A DNA stretch of 47,640 nucleotides from Lingula anatina (Eukaryota; Brachiopoda; Lingulata; Lingulida; Lingulidae): contig NW_019773737.1 of the NCBI RefSeq assembly GCF_001039355.2, forward strand, positions 631,016 to 678,655, read 5' to 3'. Of this stretch, positions 9,864 to 21,534 are shown piece after piece. The notes below the pieces were generated by a model. That model was not told where the DNA came from. It worked only from the letters and a program-made list of their open reading frames with translations, and made no database searches. The position numbers were made by a program, and so were the translations under genes. The first letter of the stretch is position 1. Each line of letters begins with the position of its first letter.

Positions 9864-12800
9864 NCAGCTCAAAGCAAAGACACAGTGCAAAAAAAATCTA
9901 TATCGGAACGATATCCGTGTCCGCTTCTCAAACAAGGCCTTGTGAACATCTTGAACTACAACTTCCAAAAATAAGACAATGTTCGGGGACTGGCGTTGTG
10001 CAGGAAGAATTACAGTTGTACGGCTCAAGTGCAACCGATCGTAATTGCAGACATACATGTGCATCCAAACTAGCCCGACCCTATACGTGACAAAGTAGAA
10101 AGTTTGCATTTGATCTAACGGTTTTAACGAAGTCTCCCTGGCTGCGTGGTAACTACGCTGACCGAGATACACCAAAACTATCCCTGTGGGTTCGAATTCC
10201 ACAACCTCCACAGTTACTTTTGCTAATAGAAATAATTTCAAAATTTTTGTTTGATTACTATAAGATGAATCACGTGACCAGGGAGGGTGGGAGGGGCACT
10301 CGCGGCGCAATCGGTAGAGTGCATGGCTGCTAAAACATCTAAACCCATCATCTACCATGGTAACGGGTGTCACGAGGGCAGTCACGAGTTCGAGTCCCAG
10401 ATGAGGCATGTCACCTGCCCACACCTACGAGCTGGCCCCGGGATCGGGAAGGCGCGAAAACGAATGCAGGCCCTCCTGGGTCCGGGCAAATGACCTTTTG
10501 CATAAAAAATCCGGTATAGTTTAGCAGAACTGATCGATTGGACAACGATCTATTGCTGGTGGTTACCATAAAGTCAACGTCAACAAATTTCTTTAATGAT
10601 GTTTAGGCGGGGATGGGCACTGATCTCTATTCTTTACCAGCTACACAACAGATCAAACTTGAACTGAATCTATAGATTAATCGGCAAGACACCTTGCATG
10701 TCATGCTGCCCTTCATCTGAGATTGCTGTCCTTTCGGTGGGATTATCAAGAAGATATGTTTTGAGGCTACTAAAAACTAAAACCGTCGTGCTATATATAA
10801 CGTCACGAAAAAGAGATATAATCCAACAATTTGCCAAAAAAAATGATATTTTGGGTTTTGATAAAAAATAGCCTTTATTTTTAAATGTCCCATATTATAA
10901 TGCAACAGTATGATTGACAAGGTAGCGGGTTGATAGATACTGACAAACAAGTTAAAGCAATAATAACTCTTCCTTTGAGATTCAAAATTCCGCATGAAAA
11001 ACATTGTAAACAACGCATGGAAATATATTCTATTGTATTTTACCACTAAAACGGCCGTTATTGTAGTAAAACTAAAATCTGTGCTTGTCAATAGGGCTTG
11101 ATGCTTTTCTTCCCGGTCATCAAGGCATTCGTTGCTAATGACGTAATGGTGTCAGGCGGATTCTCGCGTTCATTCGAGACCAAAATAACATATAGCGCCA
11201 AACGCATTAATGCAGACGCAGACGTAAGTTGCGAGTTTTTGTACAGTGCGTCGGATAACGAAAAGCCCAGAATGACACACATTGTGGATATTAATGTATT
11301 TTTAACAAAAAGACGAATATATCTCATGTATCTTATATAGTGTTGTTGTTGTCTGCTTTTCCCGCGGTTTTAAGTAGGTCAACAGTGACTATGCGATGTC
11401 AGAGAGAGCTCCGTCAGTTAAAATCTCTTAAGAGATTTTAACAAAAAACCGTACGTTTAGGAAAAAAACCCTGGATTAACTTTGAATGCAGGAATGGGGT
11501 CGCTGACCATTGGTAAGTACGGGAAAATTGTCGTTTACTCCAGGAAAATCCAATTTTTGGCCAAAATGAAGAGTTATTATGACTTTAAAGTGCACGTTGT
11601 TGTAATCACATTTCTCATATGCCACATCTGCGGATATCACTCTTAAATGGTGGAGGACTGGACTTTACATGATATGGTAAACATAAACGATGCCCTTGTA
11701 TCCGCAAAAATAGTCATCTGCTCTCGTTATCTCTACTTTCTTCCACAGCCCATTGTCTTCGTGAATCTTCAGCCAGTCGTCCCAGCTCTTTCCGTCATAC
11801 CCACATTCTGGGATGTGTATCTCTCTCGTTGCTATGACAACATAACCGCCTGTAAAGATAATCCATTCAGCACAATTTACAACAGTTAGCTACAGGTAAT
11901 GCATGAATCATAAGTATTAGTTGATATTTGTTTTAACATTGTTAAGGATACGAATGAAATGTCGTCTTTTATATTTAAAACCACGCAGTATCAGTGTGGT
12001 GTGAGTATTAATGGTAACAGTTCGTCAATCACAATATTTTTTTCTCCAGCTCAAACAGATAGCGTGTGTGTGTATATATAAAATTTAAACACCAGTCCTC
12101 AAACCTACATAGAAGCACGAATATACACATAAACACACATGAATCTACAAAAACACACCAGATTTTGTTATCCTGATAAGTTCCGGAAGGCAACCTGCAT
12201 TGGCATTGCCCGCCGCCATGGTACCAACACACACTACGCAGTCGTAATGTCCTAGGAAATTTCAAAGTTGTAATTAAATTATAATGGAAACAGACTAGTT
12301 TCTCATTGGAATATTTTTGTGAAAGGCAACTCACCACCCCGATGAATAACAAACCATTCAAGAGCATACCGCTCGTTTATTACCAGTTACGATACTTACT
12401 GATATAATAAATAATAGATAATAAATTTATTTTAAGTCTAAAATTCATTTAAAATGTTCAGTAGACTTTACATAAAATATCATAAATAATACTACATAAA
12501 ATATCATAAATAAAATCTAGGTAAAACAACCATTATTCCGTACAATTAAATGCAATTAATACAAGATTTATAAAACCAATTAAGAGTTACTCAAAATATT
12601 TCTGAAAAAGGTATGTTTTGAGTTCTTTTTTAAAATGTTTGGTAGACTGAATTGCTCGGATTTCCAGCGGTAATAGATTCCATTCCTTTGGATCTGCAGA
12701 TTTAAAAGGTATATCACCGTGGGTTGAGTAGCAATTGGTCTACAGACCGCAGATTTCGCATTGGAACATAGTGACTGACTAATTCATTGATGTAGATTGG

Positions 12801-15800
12801 TGCCAATCCATAAAAAGCATCGTAAGTAAAAACTAAAAATTTGAATAAAATTCTGGATTGTAGAGGTAGCCAATGTAAACTTTTTAAAACTGGGGAGATG
12901 TGTATACTTGTGGATGTCCGAGTTAATAAATTGGCCGAAATATTTTGAATGCGCTGCAGTCTAGCAATTTGTTTCTTTGGAAAACCGTATAAAATGGAGT
13001 TGCAGTAATCTAATCGAGATGTAACTAAACAGTTTATAACTGTGGCTGCAGCAGAGTCAGACAACTGATTGCGAATTGCACTTTTAAGTAAAAGTTAAAA
13101 GTTCCTAATGTTAAAAACCGCTGACCTGCATACACTGGCAATATGTTTGTTCATACAAAGTGATCCATCTAAAAAGATCACTTTTAATCCTAAGTAGAGC
13201 TGACTCAGTACTGTGTCTGACCTTGTATGCAGATTGAATTGGCTCTATAAGATTGTTTTTTTCTAAGTGTGCAACCAGTCTGGCAGCAATGACCCTTTCA
13301 ACCGTTTTTGATAGAAACGAGAGGTTGTAATTTCCAAGTGTATCAGGGTCAAGAGATGGCTTTTTTAATAAAGGTTGAACCACGGCTTTCTTGAGTTGGT
13401 CAGGGAAAGAACCAGAAGTGAAACTAGCGTTGATGATGCGAGTTATCAGGTTGATGACAGCTGGGAGTATCTGAGCCATAAGCACTGTCGAAATCGGATC
13501 AAGCATAAAAGACGTCTTCTTGGACTTGGTAATTATCTTTGTGACTTCATCTGTAGATGCTTCTTGGAAAGATGAAAGGGTTGAAATGGGCTTCGGCAAC
13601 AGAGCAGATAGTTGAACGATTGCATTTTGGACCCCTTCTTCTTATATACTAATCTTTCAATGTTTACATATCGCAATTTAACTTTAAGAACCCTCAATAA
13701 TATAAAAATATAACCGATATGAAATACTTTTTAAGTATATTATGGTATCTATCGATTCCAGTATGTGTTACAAACAAAAAGTCGCCGTATATATAAAGGC
13801 GGTCCAGGGCGAAGGCTATAGCTTTGTCTATATGGATTTCAATATCGTGCAAAGACAAAAGAACGCCAATACGTGACCCGTTCAAACGAACGAGCACAGT
13901 TAATTTAGCTGAAGACCTCTCTATTGCTACCCATATTCAAATAACGTTATATTTCCTTTCCATTCTATGTCAAAATAAATAAAACACATTTTGAATCACC
14001 TGAATCAATATCCAGTCTGTTTGGTCCTAACAAATCACAAATAGTCCTTTTGTAATACCCTTTTTGATTGGCTGTATCTAACATCGCCTGGCAACCGTCA
14101 AGAGCCTCCAGGTTTGTGAAACCGTGTTTTTGAAGCTGTAAATCAAAATTCCACACGCTTAAAATTTGCAAATTTTTGGCCGTAAATTGTGTAAACCGAT
14201 CATCAATGTAACCAGTATGTTTCTTTCAAGTGAATAAAATGGGATATGTCCAATTATAGCTTTCGTGATTTACCAAGGCTTATTAAAATTTAATAAATCC
14301 ACTGTACCAAAAGAAATAAAACGGGAAACACAGCTTTAAAAATTAAAGCACGGCGCATTTGTATGTACCACACAAATGCTGCACATTTTATTGATCTGAA
14401 ATACTAATATAAGTATGTAAAAGAGCTATTTCAAGAGGGTGATTTTAAGTTTCCAATTATTAGTGCCATAAATCTGGGGAAATGGTTCAATACACAATCA
14501 AACCGCCAAATTCCTCTCCATAGATGTCATCACATGATAGGAAGGAAAGACATCGCATGGATAACAAAATATTTAATCAAAGAGGCAGTTTGCATAACAA
14601 ATATGGCATGATGACTTTCTTCTATCAAACAGCAAACATTTTGTTTATCTCAAAACTATTCAGACTTTAAGTTATTGTCACAACCACATATCTCACGCAG
14701 CGCTATATATCAACAGTGAAAGTCAACATGACTGTAGGATGGTTCTTAAAAAGATCATCATTGAGAGATAAAATAAGAACGAGAGTCTTTCGCTGGTTGA
14801 ATAAAACACTTACTAAGGCTTCTGGGGAGCTGCGGTCTTTATCCTGTACTTACAAACTCGGACGGATTAAGATGTGTGTATACATCTAGAGAGAGAGATC
14901 TTACACGTACCTCTTTCCCAGACACCCCGGTGCCTGCACCAGCGTCCAATATCAAAACATCTTTGTTGTCGCCAAATAACAGGTCGACTGTCCGGGCAAC
15001 CATACCTGGTCCCTTGGACGGGAAGTCCTGTAAAATAAACCATTTTGATGATTTTTTTTCTTTCGTTAGTTTAAGTTGTGTCATTGTATCATTCCGCGTC
15101 AATGCGGGAGTGTCTATCCTGTTTTATTACTGCACCTTAATATCCTTTACTTTATTATTGGGTATAATTGTAATAATTACCTCTTGGTCTTTATCATACA
15201 AAGGCGCCCACTGACGATAGAGTTCCAAGGTCTCTTCTACGCTGTTGGTCGCCGTATTTGCACGATTGGCCTTGGCCAATACTTCTTCCCTATTTGCGGC
15301 TGCCATCTTGCAAAACGCTGAAATGGACATATCACGAATTGCTGGATATTAATGATACACCTCGGCAGTGAAGGTCACAGAGTGACACTATATAAAATGT
15401 GATTAATGTAGATCAAGGTACAGTAAGATCCAATTGCTTCATTTCCAAAAACGATTAATCTCATCAAATATTACCTACTGATCTGGCTTTACATTTCCGC
15501 AGGCTACAGTGTATGTAGGGCCTATAAACGACATGTTCCAAAATCCTTTAAATTTCTATCAACATAAAGTAAACAATAAAACAACTACTTCGCGAAATCT
15601 TTCAACATTGCCGGTGTTCTCGTTGCTCTACACACACTGGACAAAAGAAGTGNGTTTCAAACCTTAACAGAAGCATGAATATACAGATAAACACGCATAA
15701 ATTTACAAAAAAACCATACCAGATTTTGTTATCCTGATAAGTTCAGGCAGGCAACCAGCATTGGCGTTGCCCGCCGCCATAGTGCCAACACATACGACGC

Positions 15801-17479
15801 AGTCATAATGACCTAAGACATTTCAAAGTTGTAATAAAAATTATAAAGGAAACAGACTAGTTTCTTACTGGAAAATTTTTGTTAAAGGCAACTCACCAGC
15901 CCGATGAGTAACATGTCATTTATAGAGCGACTAAGCTTACATGTACATACGGCCCGTCTATTTCCAGTCAAGATACTTACTAGTATGTAAATGAAACGAC
16001 TGTATTTTGAATCCCTTGTTCTCTACAATATTTACATATCGTAATTTAACTAAAAGAACACTAAAACTCGATACGAAATACTACATGTTATTTAGTATAT
16101 AATGGTATCCATCGACTCTAGTAGGCCTATGTGTTGCAAACAAAAAGTCACCCTATATATAGGCGGTCCAGGGCGAAGGCTATGGCTTTGTCTATATGGA
16201 TTTCAATATCGTGCAAAAACAAGAACGGCAATACATGACCCGTTCAAACGAGCGTAGTTAATTTGGCTGAAGACTTCTCTATTACTACGTACCCACATTC
16301 AAATAAAGTTATTTCCTTTCCATTCTGTGTCAAGTAGCAAACTTTATAAAAAAAATTTTGAATCACCTGAATCAATATCCAGTCTGTTTGGTCCTAACAA
16401 ATCACAAATAGTCCTTTTGTAATACCCTTTCTGATTGGCCATATCTAACATCGCCTGGCAACCGTCAAGAGCCTCCAGGTTTGAGAAACCGAGTTTTTGA
16501 AGCTGTAAAATAAAGTTCCACACTCTTAAAATTTGCAAATCCTTGGCCTTAGACTTGAACCCATCATCAGTGCAACTAGTATGTTTCTTTTACGTGAGTA
16601 AAACGAAATGCATCTAATTATAATTTTTCTGATTTACCGAAATTTATCAAGATTCCAGACAACCACTGTTTTATCAATAGAAATAAACGGGAAACGGAGC
16701 TCCACAGTGGAAGTCACCATGCCGTAAGGATGAAGAGAAGAAGTAAAAACGACAGTCTTTCACTGGTTGAATAAAGCAGAAGAAATAAAAACGACAGTCT
16801 TTCACTGGTTGAATAAAGCAGAAGAAATAAAAACGACAGTCTTTCACTGGTTGAATAAAGCAGAAGAAATAAAAAACGACAGTCTTTCACTAGTTGAATA
16901 AAGCAGAAGAAATAAAAACGACAGTCTTTCACTGGTTGAATAAAGCAGAAGAAATAAAAAACGACAGTCTTTCACTAGTTGAATAAAGCAGAAGAAATAA
17001 AAACGACAGTCTTTCACTAGTTGAATAAAGCACTTACTATGATTTCTGGGGAGCTGTGGTCTTTGTCCTGTACTTCCAAACTGGGACGGGTTAAGAAGTA
17101 TGTATATATCTAGAGAGAAACCTTACACGTACCTCTTTCCCGGCTACCCCAGTGCCTGCTCCAGCGTCCAATATCAAAACATCTTTGTTGTCGCCAAATA
17201 ACAGGTCGACTGCCTGGGCAACCATACCTGGTCCCTTGGACGGGAAGTCCTGTAAAATAAACGATTTTGATGATTTTTTTTCTTTCCTTAGTTTAAGTTT
17301 TGTCATTGTATAATATCCTTTACTTTATCATTGAGTATAATTGGAATAATTACCTCTTCATCTTTATCATACAAAGGCGCCCACTGACGGTAGAGTTCCA
17401 AGGTCTCTTCTAAGCTGTTGGTCGCCGTGTTTGCACGATTGGCCTTGGCCAATACTTCTTCCCTATTTGCGGCTGCCAT
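9430..17479 (-). CDS. METTL27-like methyltransferase A' (exons separated by an inserted 5.8-kb segment)
   Basis: Predicted class I SAM-dependent methyltransferase resembling METTL27 (WBSCR27). Exons in transcript order: 17479-17354 (MAAANREEV start), 17249-17133, 16502-16367, 15812-15720, then 9614-9430 (ends YVYHIM then TAA). Phases (0, 0, 1, 1) and lengths (126, 117, 136, 93, 185 nt) equal those of gene A, giving 218 aa. Motif I is LILDAGAGTGVAGKE, residues ~68-82. YDCVVCVGTMAAGNANAG is the motif-IV-like segment, and GGYVVIATRE is the following strand. No terminal exon lies between exon 4 and the N at 15653. The orphan terminal exon at 9430-9614, left of the TG tract and the N at 9864, completes the gene if 9865-15652 is treated as an alternative copy. 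This reconstruction is inference: if the order is real, A' is truncated and the 9430 exon is an orphan. The substrate is unknown. Confidence 0.72.
9834..9863. repeat. (TG)n microsatellite ending at a single-N gap
   Basis: About 15 TG units run straight into the N at 9864. The matching point in the paralogous segment (12066-12080) has a short gtgtgtgtatatata tract, so the gap falls in a repeat that is hard to assemble. Confidence 0.95.
10075..10640 (+). mobile_element. Composite SINE copy 4
   Basis: Unit 1 boxes lie at 10139-10158 and 10189-10200. Unit 2 boxes lie at 10303-10322 and 10386-10397. The preceding 9865-10075 sequence matches 7989-8200, so the SINE sits in the same larger duplicated block as copy 3. 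Confidence 0.7.
10956..11584. mobile_element. TTAA-flanked MITE (long form)
   Basis: The left end AGCAATAATAACTCTTC and the right end, reverse-complemented AGTCATAATAACTCTTC, are terminal inverted repeats. Each is flanked by TTAA (10952-10955 and 11585-11588), as expected for piggyBac-type insertion. The equivalent place in the other haplotype-like copy (around 9345-9352) lacks the element. About 320 bp of central sequence (~11060-11390) is not shared with the shorter copy at 32688-33023 and holds an 80-codon open frame on each strand. I see no recognisable protein in either. Confidence 0.75.
11665..15306 (-). CDS. METTL27-like SAM-dependent methyltransferase A
   Basis: Five exons in transcript order: 15306-15181, 15027-14911, 14135-14000, 12251-12159 and 11849-11665, all with GT donors and CAG or TAG acceptors and compatible phases, giving 218 aa. 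The ATG at 15306 (MAAANREEVLAKANR) is chosen because it matches genes A' and B in position. An in-frame ATG at 15330 lies just before a possible acceptor (TTTCAG). Domain order: N-terminal helix with YRQWAPLYDKDQE (~30-42), motif I LILDAGAGTGVSGKE (~67-81), an acidic post-I region NLEALDGCQAMLDTAN, motif-IV-like YDCVVCVGTMAAGNAN, then GGYVVIATREIHIPECGYDG. This is the METTL27 fold of small Rossmann methyltransferases, whose substrate is not established. Intron 3 (13999-12252) carries a 1.2-kb LINE fragment on the same strand. The frame is intact. Confidence 0.87.
12402..13635 (-). mobile_element. 5'-truncated CR1/L2-like LINE in intron 3 of methyltransferase A
   Basis: 13599-13111 encodes a reverse-transcriptase N-terminal part: SGSFPDQLKKAVVQPLLKKP, then a degraded NYNLSFLSKTVERVIAARLV, then IEPIQSAYKVRHSTESALLR. 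These are the fingers/palm motifs of non-LTR RTs. 13064-12714 encodes the C-terminal thumb and tail (VTSRLDYCNSILYGFPKKQI, LKSLHWLPLQSRILFKFLVF). The catalytic YADD segment between them is missing and the frame is broken, so the element is dead. The 3' side (12402-12660) is AT-rich and ends in a TTATTA-like tail. Alignment with A' intron 3 (around 15975-16040) shows an empty site, which bounds the insertion to about 12402-13635. Confidence 0.85.
15653..15653. other. Single-N gap closing the 9865-15652 segment
   Basis: Sequence to the right (15654 on) is homologous to 12085 on. Sequence to the left (15330-15650) is homologous to 17500-17795. The join therefore switches between two copies of the same locus. 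Confidence 0.85.
16735..17035. repeat. 42-bp minisatellite, about seven units
   Basis: The unit gaagaaataaaaacgacagt followed by ctttcactggttgaataaag is repeated about seven times in intron 2 of methyltransferase A', with a variant ctagttg in some units. The same place in gene A (about 14765-14815) has a single diverged unit. Open frames here are repeat artefacts. Confidence 0.92.
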
Positions 17480-17796
17480 CTTGCAAAACACTGAAATGAA
17501 CATATCACGAATTGCTGGATATTAATGATACACCTCGGCAGTGAAGGTCACAGAGTGACACTATATAAAATACGATTAATGTAGATCAAGGAACAGTAAA
17601 ACCCAATTGCTTAAGTTCCAAAACGATGTATCTCATCAAATATTACCTACTGATCTGGCTTAACATTACTGTAGGCTACAGTGTATGTATAAACGACATG
17701 TTCCAAAATCCTTTAAACTTTTATCAACATAAAGTAAACAATAAAACAACTACTTCGCGAAATCTTTCAACATTGTCGGTCTTTTCGTTACTCTAG

Positions 17797-18062
17797 TTGA
17801 CCTTCTCATCTGAACCAGTACGTGGCACAGCACTGTCATGTGCCTTGTCAGGACGTCCATTTACTGATACAGCTGCTAATTCTGCATTAACTACAAAATC
17901 CTTTTCAAATATACTAACAAAATTTTCTGAAATCATACTTGTTGACTTTTCAGATGCAATATTTGGCATAACATCACACTTAACAAACACATTTTGACTC
18001 ATTTTCAACAAAATAAAAGGATGTGTGATGTCGATTTCTTCTGTCCTATTGGCTATCCACAT
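17797..18062 (-). CDS. Hypothetical 66-89-residue open frame between divergent methyltransferase genes
   Basis: A minus-strand frame contains an internal ATG (MSQNVFVKCDVMPNIASEKS) and ends RTGSDEKVN then TAG. Composition looks protein-like, but I recognise no domain, signal peptide or membrane segment. The stop falls at the point (~17795) where similarity between the A and A' blocks ends, so the frame is specific to this copy. It could be a fragment of a mobile element or chance. Confidence 0.25.
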
Positions 18063-18239
18063 TATGTCATTTCAGAGAGAGCCATCTATCGTGTAATCTC
18101 TGAAAGTACACGGCGAGGACGACGGCGTCACACGCAGTTGGTGGCTTTGTGTCACACACTCTCCCTGTACGTAGAAATTTACCGTGTTGTGCTGAACAAC
18201 CAAAGCGTATCAACATACTGTACCTTTATACGTTAAGCT

Positions 18240-19586
18240 ATAAACAACACAAACAACATAAACACACAGTGGCAGCAGTGAGGCAAACAACCATACACAA
18301 CCAATATTAATAATGGATGGAACGACTATTTTCTTCTTTTGCATTTTAATGTATTCCGTGCCAAATACTAGTATTTTCTTGACGGTCAGTATTCTGTTAT
18401 ATCACTGAAAAGAAATATTCATCGTGAGGCTATCCAAATAGTTAAATACTGCCTTCCCCTCTCTCCTTCCTTTCCCTCTCTCTCTTTCCCTGTCTCACTC
18501 TCACTCGCGCGCACACGCAGTCACACACGCAATTTTACTAAATTAACACACACGACATCACATAAAACCTAGAATCTGTACATATTTAACAAATATCTAA
18601 TTACAATAAAAAATAAAACGAACCAATTATGAAAGACCCCTTCTTTAAACATCATCCTAAAATCAATGACGGACCCATATAACCTTTTGCATTCATACTG
18701 GATACTTACGTAGATCTGGTAGATGTTATGCAGAGACACCGACGTTTCGCCCTTTATCACAAGGACATCATCAGGGAACTGTGGCCCCGTACTGCTGTCG
18801 GCACGTGACTTGGCATTCAGTCGTCACGTCGCCATTTAAACAGGCGTATAAGGTGGGTACTGTAATCGATGTCTTGATTAATAGTGTAATCAAGACATCA
18901 TCAGTCATGATGACACTATATTAATCTGAATTTAAAAATCCCTGATGCTGTCCAAATATAAGGACGTCTTACAGGCACGTAGACAGGGGAGAGGGGGGAG
19001 GGGGGTCGAAAGAATCACCCTTTTTGGTTGAAAAAGGTCCACTCTGGGTAAAGTTTGACCTAGGTACAAGGGGATTTTATTGTAAAAGGTACACTTTTTC
19101 AGAAAAAGTCCCTCCTTTGAAATTGCTGGTCACTGACCTGTATAAGATGTGATTTATGAGCAGCTCGGTTGTGTACCTAAAATATTCCACACTGCCAGAG
19201 TATCAGTGATAAGGTGACCCGTTACAACCTACAGAAAAAAGTTACGGGTCATATGCACATGAGCTTGCATAGTTGCAGTGGTCTTAACAGTGCATGCCCA
19301 TTGGAAATATTGCTGAAAGTTTATACCCGATTCTCAACTTACAACATCAAAGCACACGTGGGCACAGGTCAGTTTTAAACCAATTTTATAAAACGTACCA
19401 GCACGTGAAGCATGCCACTAGTCGTGGTCAGCGGTGTGGAAAGTACTATTTCTAGCAGTGAATACGATTTCATTCATCATACAGTTTGTCATTGTCAAAA
19501 AAAGGGGAGAGTGATATGGCTCTGCGGGAAATTGACACCACACTTCTGATGATTCAACACAATTCTTAGTCTGCATTCCCCTTATC

Positions 19587-19590
<4 letters not shown>
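18240..19590. other. Intergenic region with repeat remnants and a hairpin
   Basis: Contents: a CT-rich tract at ~18450-18510; a stretch at 18740-18840 beginning cgacgtttcgccctttatca that has the look of a dispersed repeat; a perfect 13-bp inverted repeat (gatgtcttgatta at 18868-18880 and its complement at 18887-18899, 6-nt loop); and G-rich gagaggggggaggggggtcg near 18988. No supportable gene. Confidence 0.5.
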
Positions 19591-19650
<60 letters not shown>

Positions 19651-19668
19651 TTGTTGTTGTTTTGTTGT
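19589..19668. repeat. Compound (ATT)n(GTT)n microsatellite
   Basis: ATT units pass directly into TTG/GTT units with one interruption. It lies about 240 bp upstream of the start codon of methyltransferase B. Confidence 0.95.
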
Positions 19669-19903
19669 AGTGAAGTATCAGTAATTACTTATTGCACTAG
19701 TGTTCTTATGACGTTGCCTTAAAATTAAATTAAAATAAGAGTGTCTTCTCACAAAAATGTTCGTAGTAGGCCTATGTCTCTAGCATGGTAAGTATAATGC
19801 AAATGCTGGGTCAGGGTGATACTGTAAGTAATATCAAAGCAGTGAACAGAGATTATATAAGCATATGAATGAATGGACATGTGCATTTCAGGATTCTGTA
19901 AAA

Positions 19904-21511
19904 ATGTCTACAGCAAATCAAGGGGATTTATGGACTTGCATCGCTGCAGCAACCCAGAGTGGAAACAGCAGAGAAGAGTTGGCCAATATCTACGACAAGT
20001 GGGCGGCAGATTATGACAAAAGCATGGTAATGTATAGCTTTTTGATCCCATTTACAGCAGCTGAAGTCCAAGAATATAAAAGACTGGTTCAGATACATTC
20101 ACACAACTTTCACGTCAAAAGCAACAAATGACGATAAACCAATTAATAGACAGAATTGTAGGGAATAAATGATGATATAAACCAGTCCTTTGTTACAGGG
20201 TTCTCTATACAAAGGGGCAGAGATGAGTGCACAGTCAGTCGCTCTGCTGCTCGGAGAAAACAAAGATGCTCTGATATTGGACGCTGGGGCGGGGTCCGGC
20301 CTTGTCGGGGAAGAAGTATGTACTCTTTTGGCTAAATAATTATTTAAAACTTCGAGTTAGTATATAGGCTCTTCAGTCAAGGATATACCTCCGTTTTCAT
20401 TATTCTTTTTCGCTCCATTGGGGACTTCCATCTTGACGTTCGCGGTTCATATATTGTGGCTTGACACCAAATAAAATAACCTGAGATTTTTCTTAGTTAA
20501 GATTTAAAAAATAATTTCAGCTTCAGAAACTGGGATTTAAAAACCTGGATGCACTTGACGGAAGTCAGGGGATGCTAGATGTAGCCAATAAAAAGGGAGT
20601 TTACAAGAGGAGTATCTGTGATTGGCTAGGACCGAACAGATTGGATATTGATTCAGGTGCACTGCATATATTGTGTTAGTTGTAGTTTCAAATGCGTTAA
20701 TTAAACAGTGATACAAACCTTCATCATATTTTTCCATTTAAGTGTAGCTTACAAAGGAGTCAATTTACTCGCTGCAGCATCGGCTTCATTAATTGATCAG
20801 TTTCCTTGGTTACATCTTTATATTCTGTATGACAGAATTCGAGACATAGGACAGAATATGCTGAAGGTAAACTTCCGTGGTATACACAGTACAGCTTTGA
20901 TGACTTTATGCAAAACAATGCATTAATTAAACTGATTTCCAGACCATTACGACTGTGTGGTGTGTGTTGGTACTGTGGCGAAGGGCAATGCCAATGCAAG
21001 CTGTCTTCCAGAACTGATTCGGATCACTAAACCTGGTATGTTAGGAAATACGCGTATACCTCCCCCAAAATGCTTTATGGAGATAATAAATTATGGTAGT
21101 ATCTTAATTGAGTTCTGCGATTATATGATCCTCTTTAGTGCTTCGTGGTTTTAATATTTATTGTGCTCACTACAGGTGTTGGTATTTATAAAGCGACTCC
21201 GAAGGCACATGATGGTGAATTGAAGGTATTTTCACTTAAATGTCCATGTAAGTAATAACTGACAGTAACTTATAGCCCTGCGACCAATTAATGGTATTGA
21301 TAATATATCTACTATTTAAACAGGTGGATATATCGTCATAGCAACAAGGGAAATGCACATCCTAAACTGTGGATATGACGGCAAGAGTTGGGACGATTGG
21401 TTGAAGATTCACGGAGACAACGGGCTGTGGAAGAAAGTAGATGTGCAGAAGAAAGATGGGTATTTTGCCGATATCCATACTGGTATCATTTACATGTATC
21501 GCGTTCTATAA
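19904..21511 (+). CDS. METTL27-like SAM-dependent methyltransferase B
   Basis: Five exons: 19904-20026, 20199-20315, 20521-20656, 20943-21035 and 21324-21511, with GT donors, AG acceptors and the same phases as genes A and A'. The product is 218 aa. The ATG at 19904 (MSTANQGDLW) is 12 nt after a TTTCAG acceptor, as in A, and an upstream in-frame ATG at 19865 is less likely. Features: DKWAADYDKSM at the end of exon 1, motif I LILDAGAGSGLVGEE (~67-81), LQKLGFKNLDALDGSQGMLD (acidic post-I strand), YDCVVCVGTVAKGNANAS (motif-IV-like), then KPGGYIVIATREMHI (~150-165). The frame is intact and clearly diverged from A and A'. It faces A' head-to-head across ~2.4 kb. It is expected to be a soluble enzyme, with substrate unknown. 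Confidence 0.9.
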
Positions 21512-21534
21512 AGACTAATCCTACAGACAAGACA

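Noticed and set aside
16714-16932. Repetitive open frame with LLLYSTSERLSF units
   Set aside because: The 42-bp minisatellite is divisible by three, so it stays open by chance. It lies inside an intron.
21178-21226. Possible extra exon of gene B (GVGIYKATPKAHDGELK) flanked by AG and GT
   Set aside because: Joining exon 4 directly to 21324 gives the KPGGYIVIATRE continuity seen in A and A', which have no such exon.
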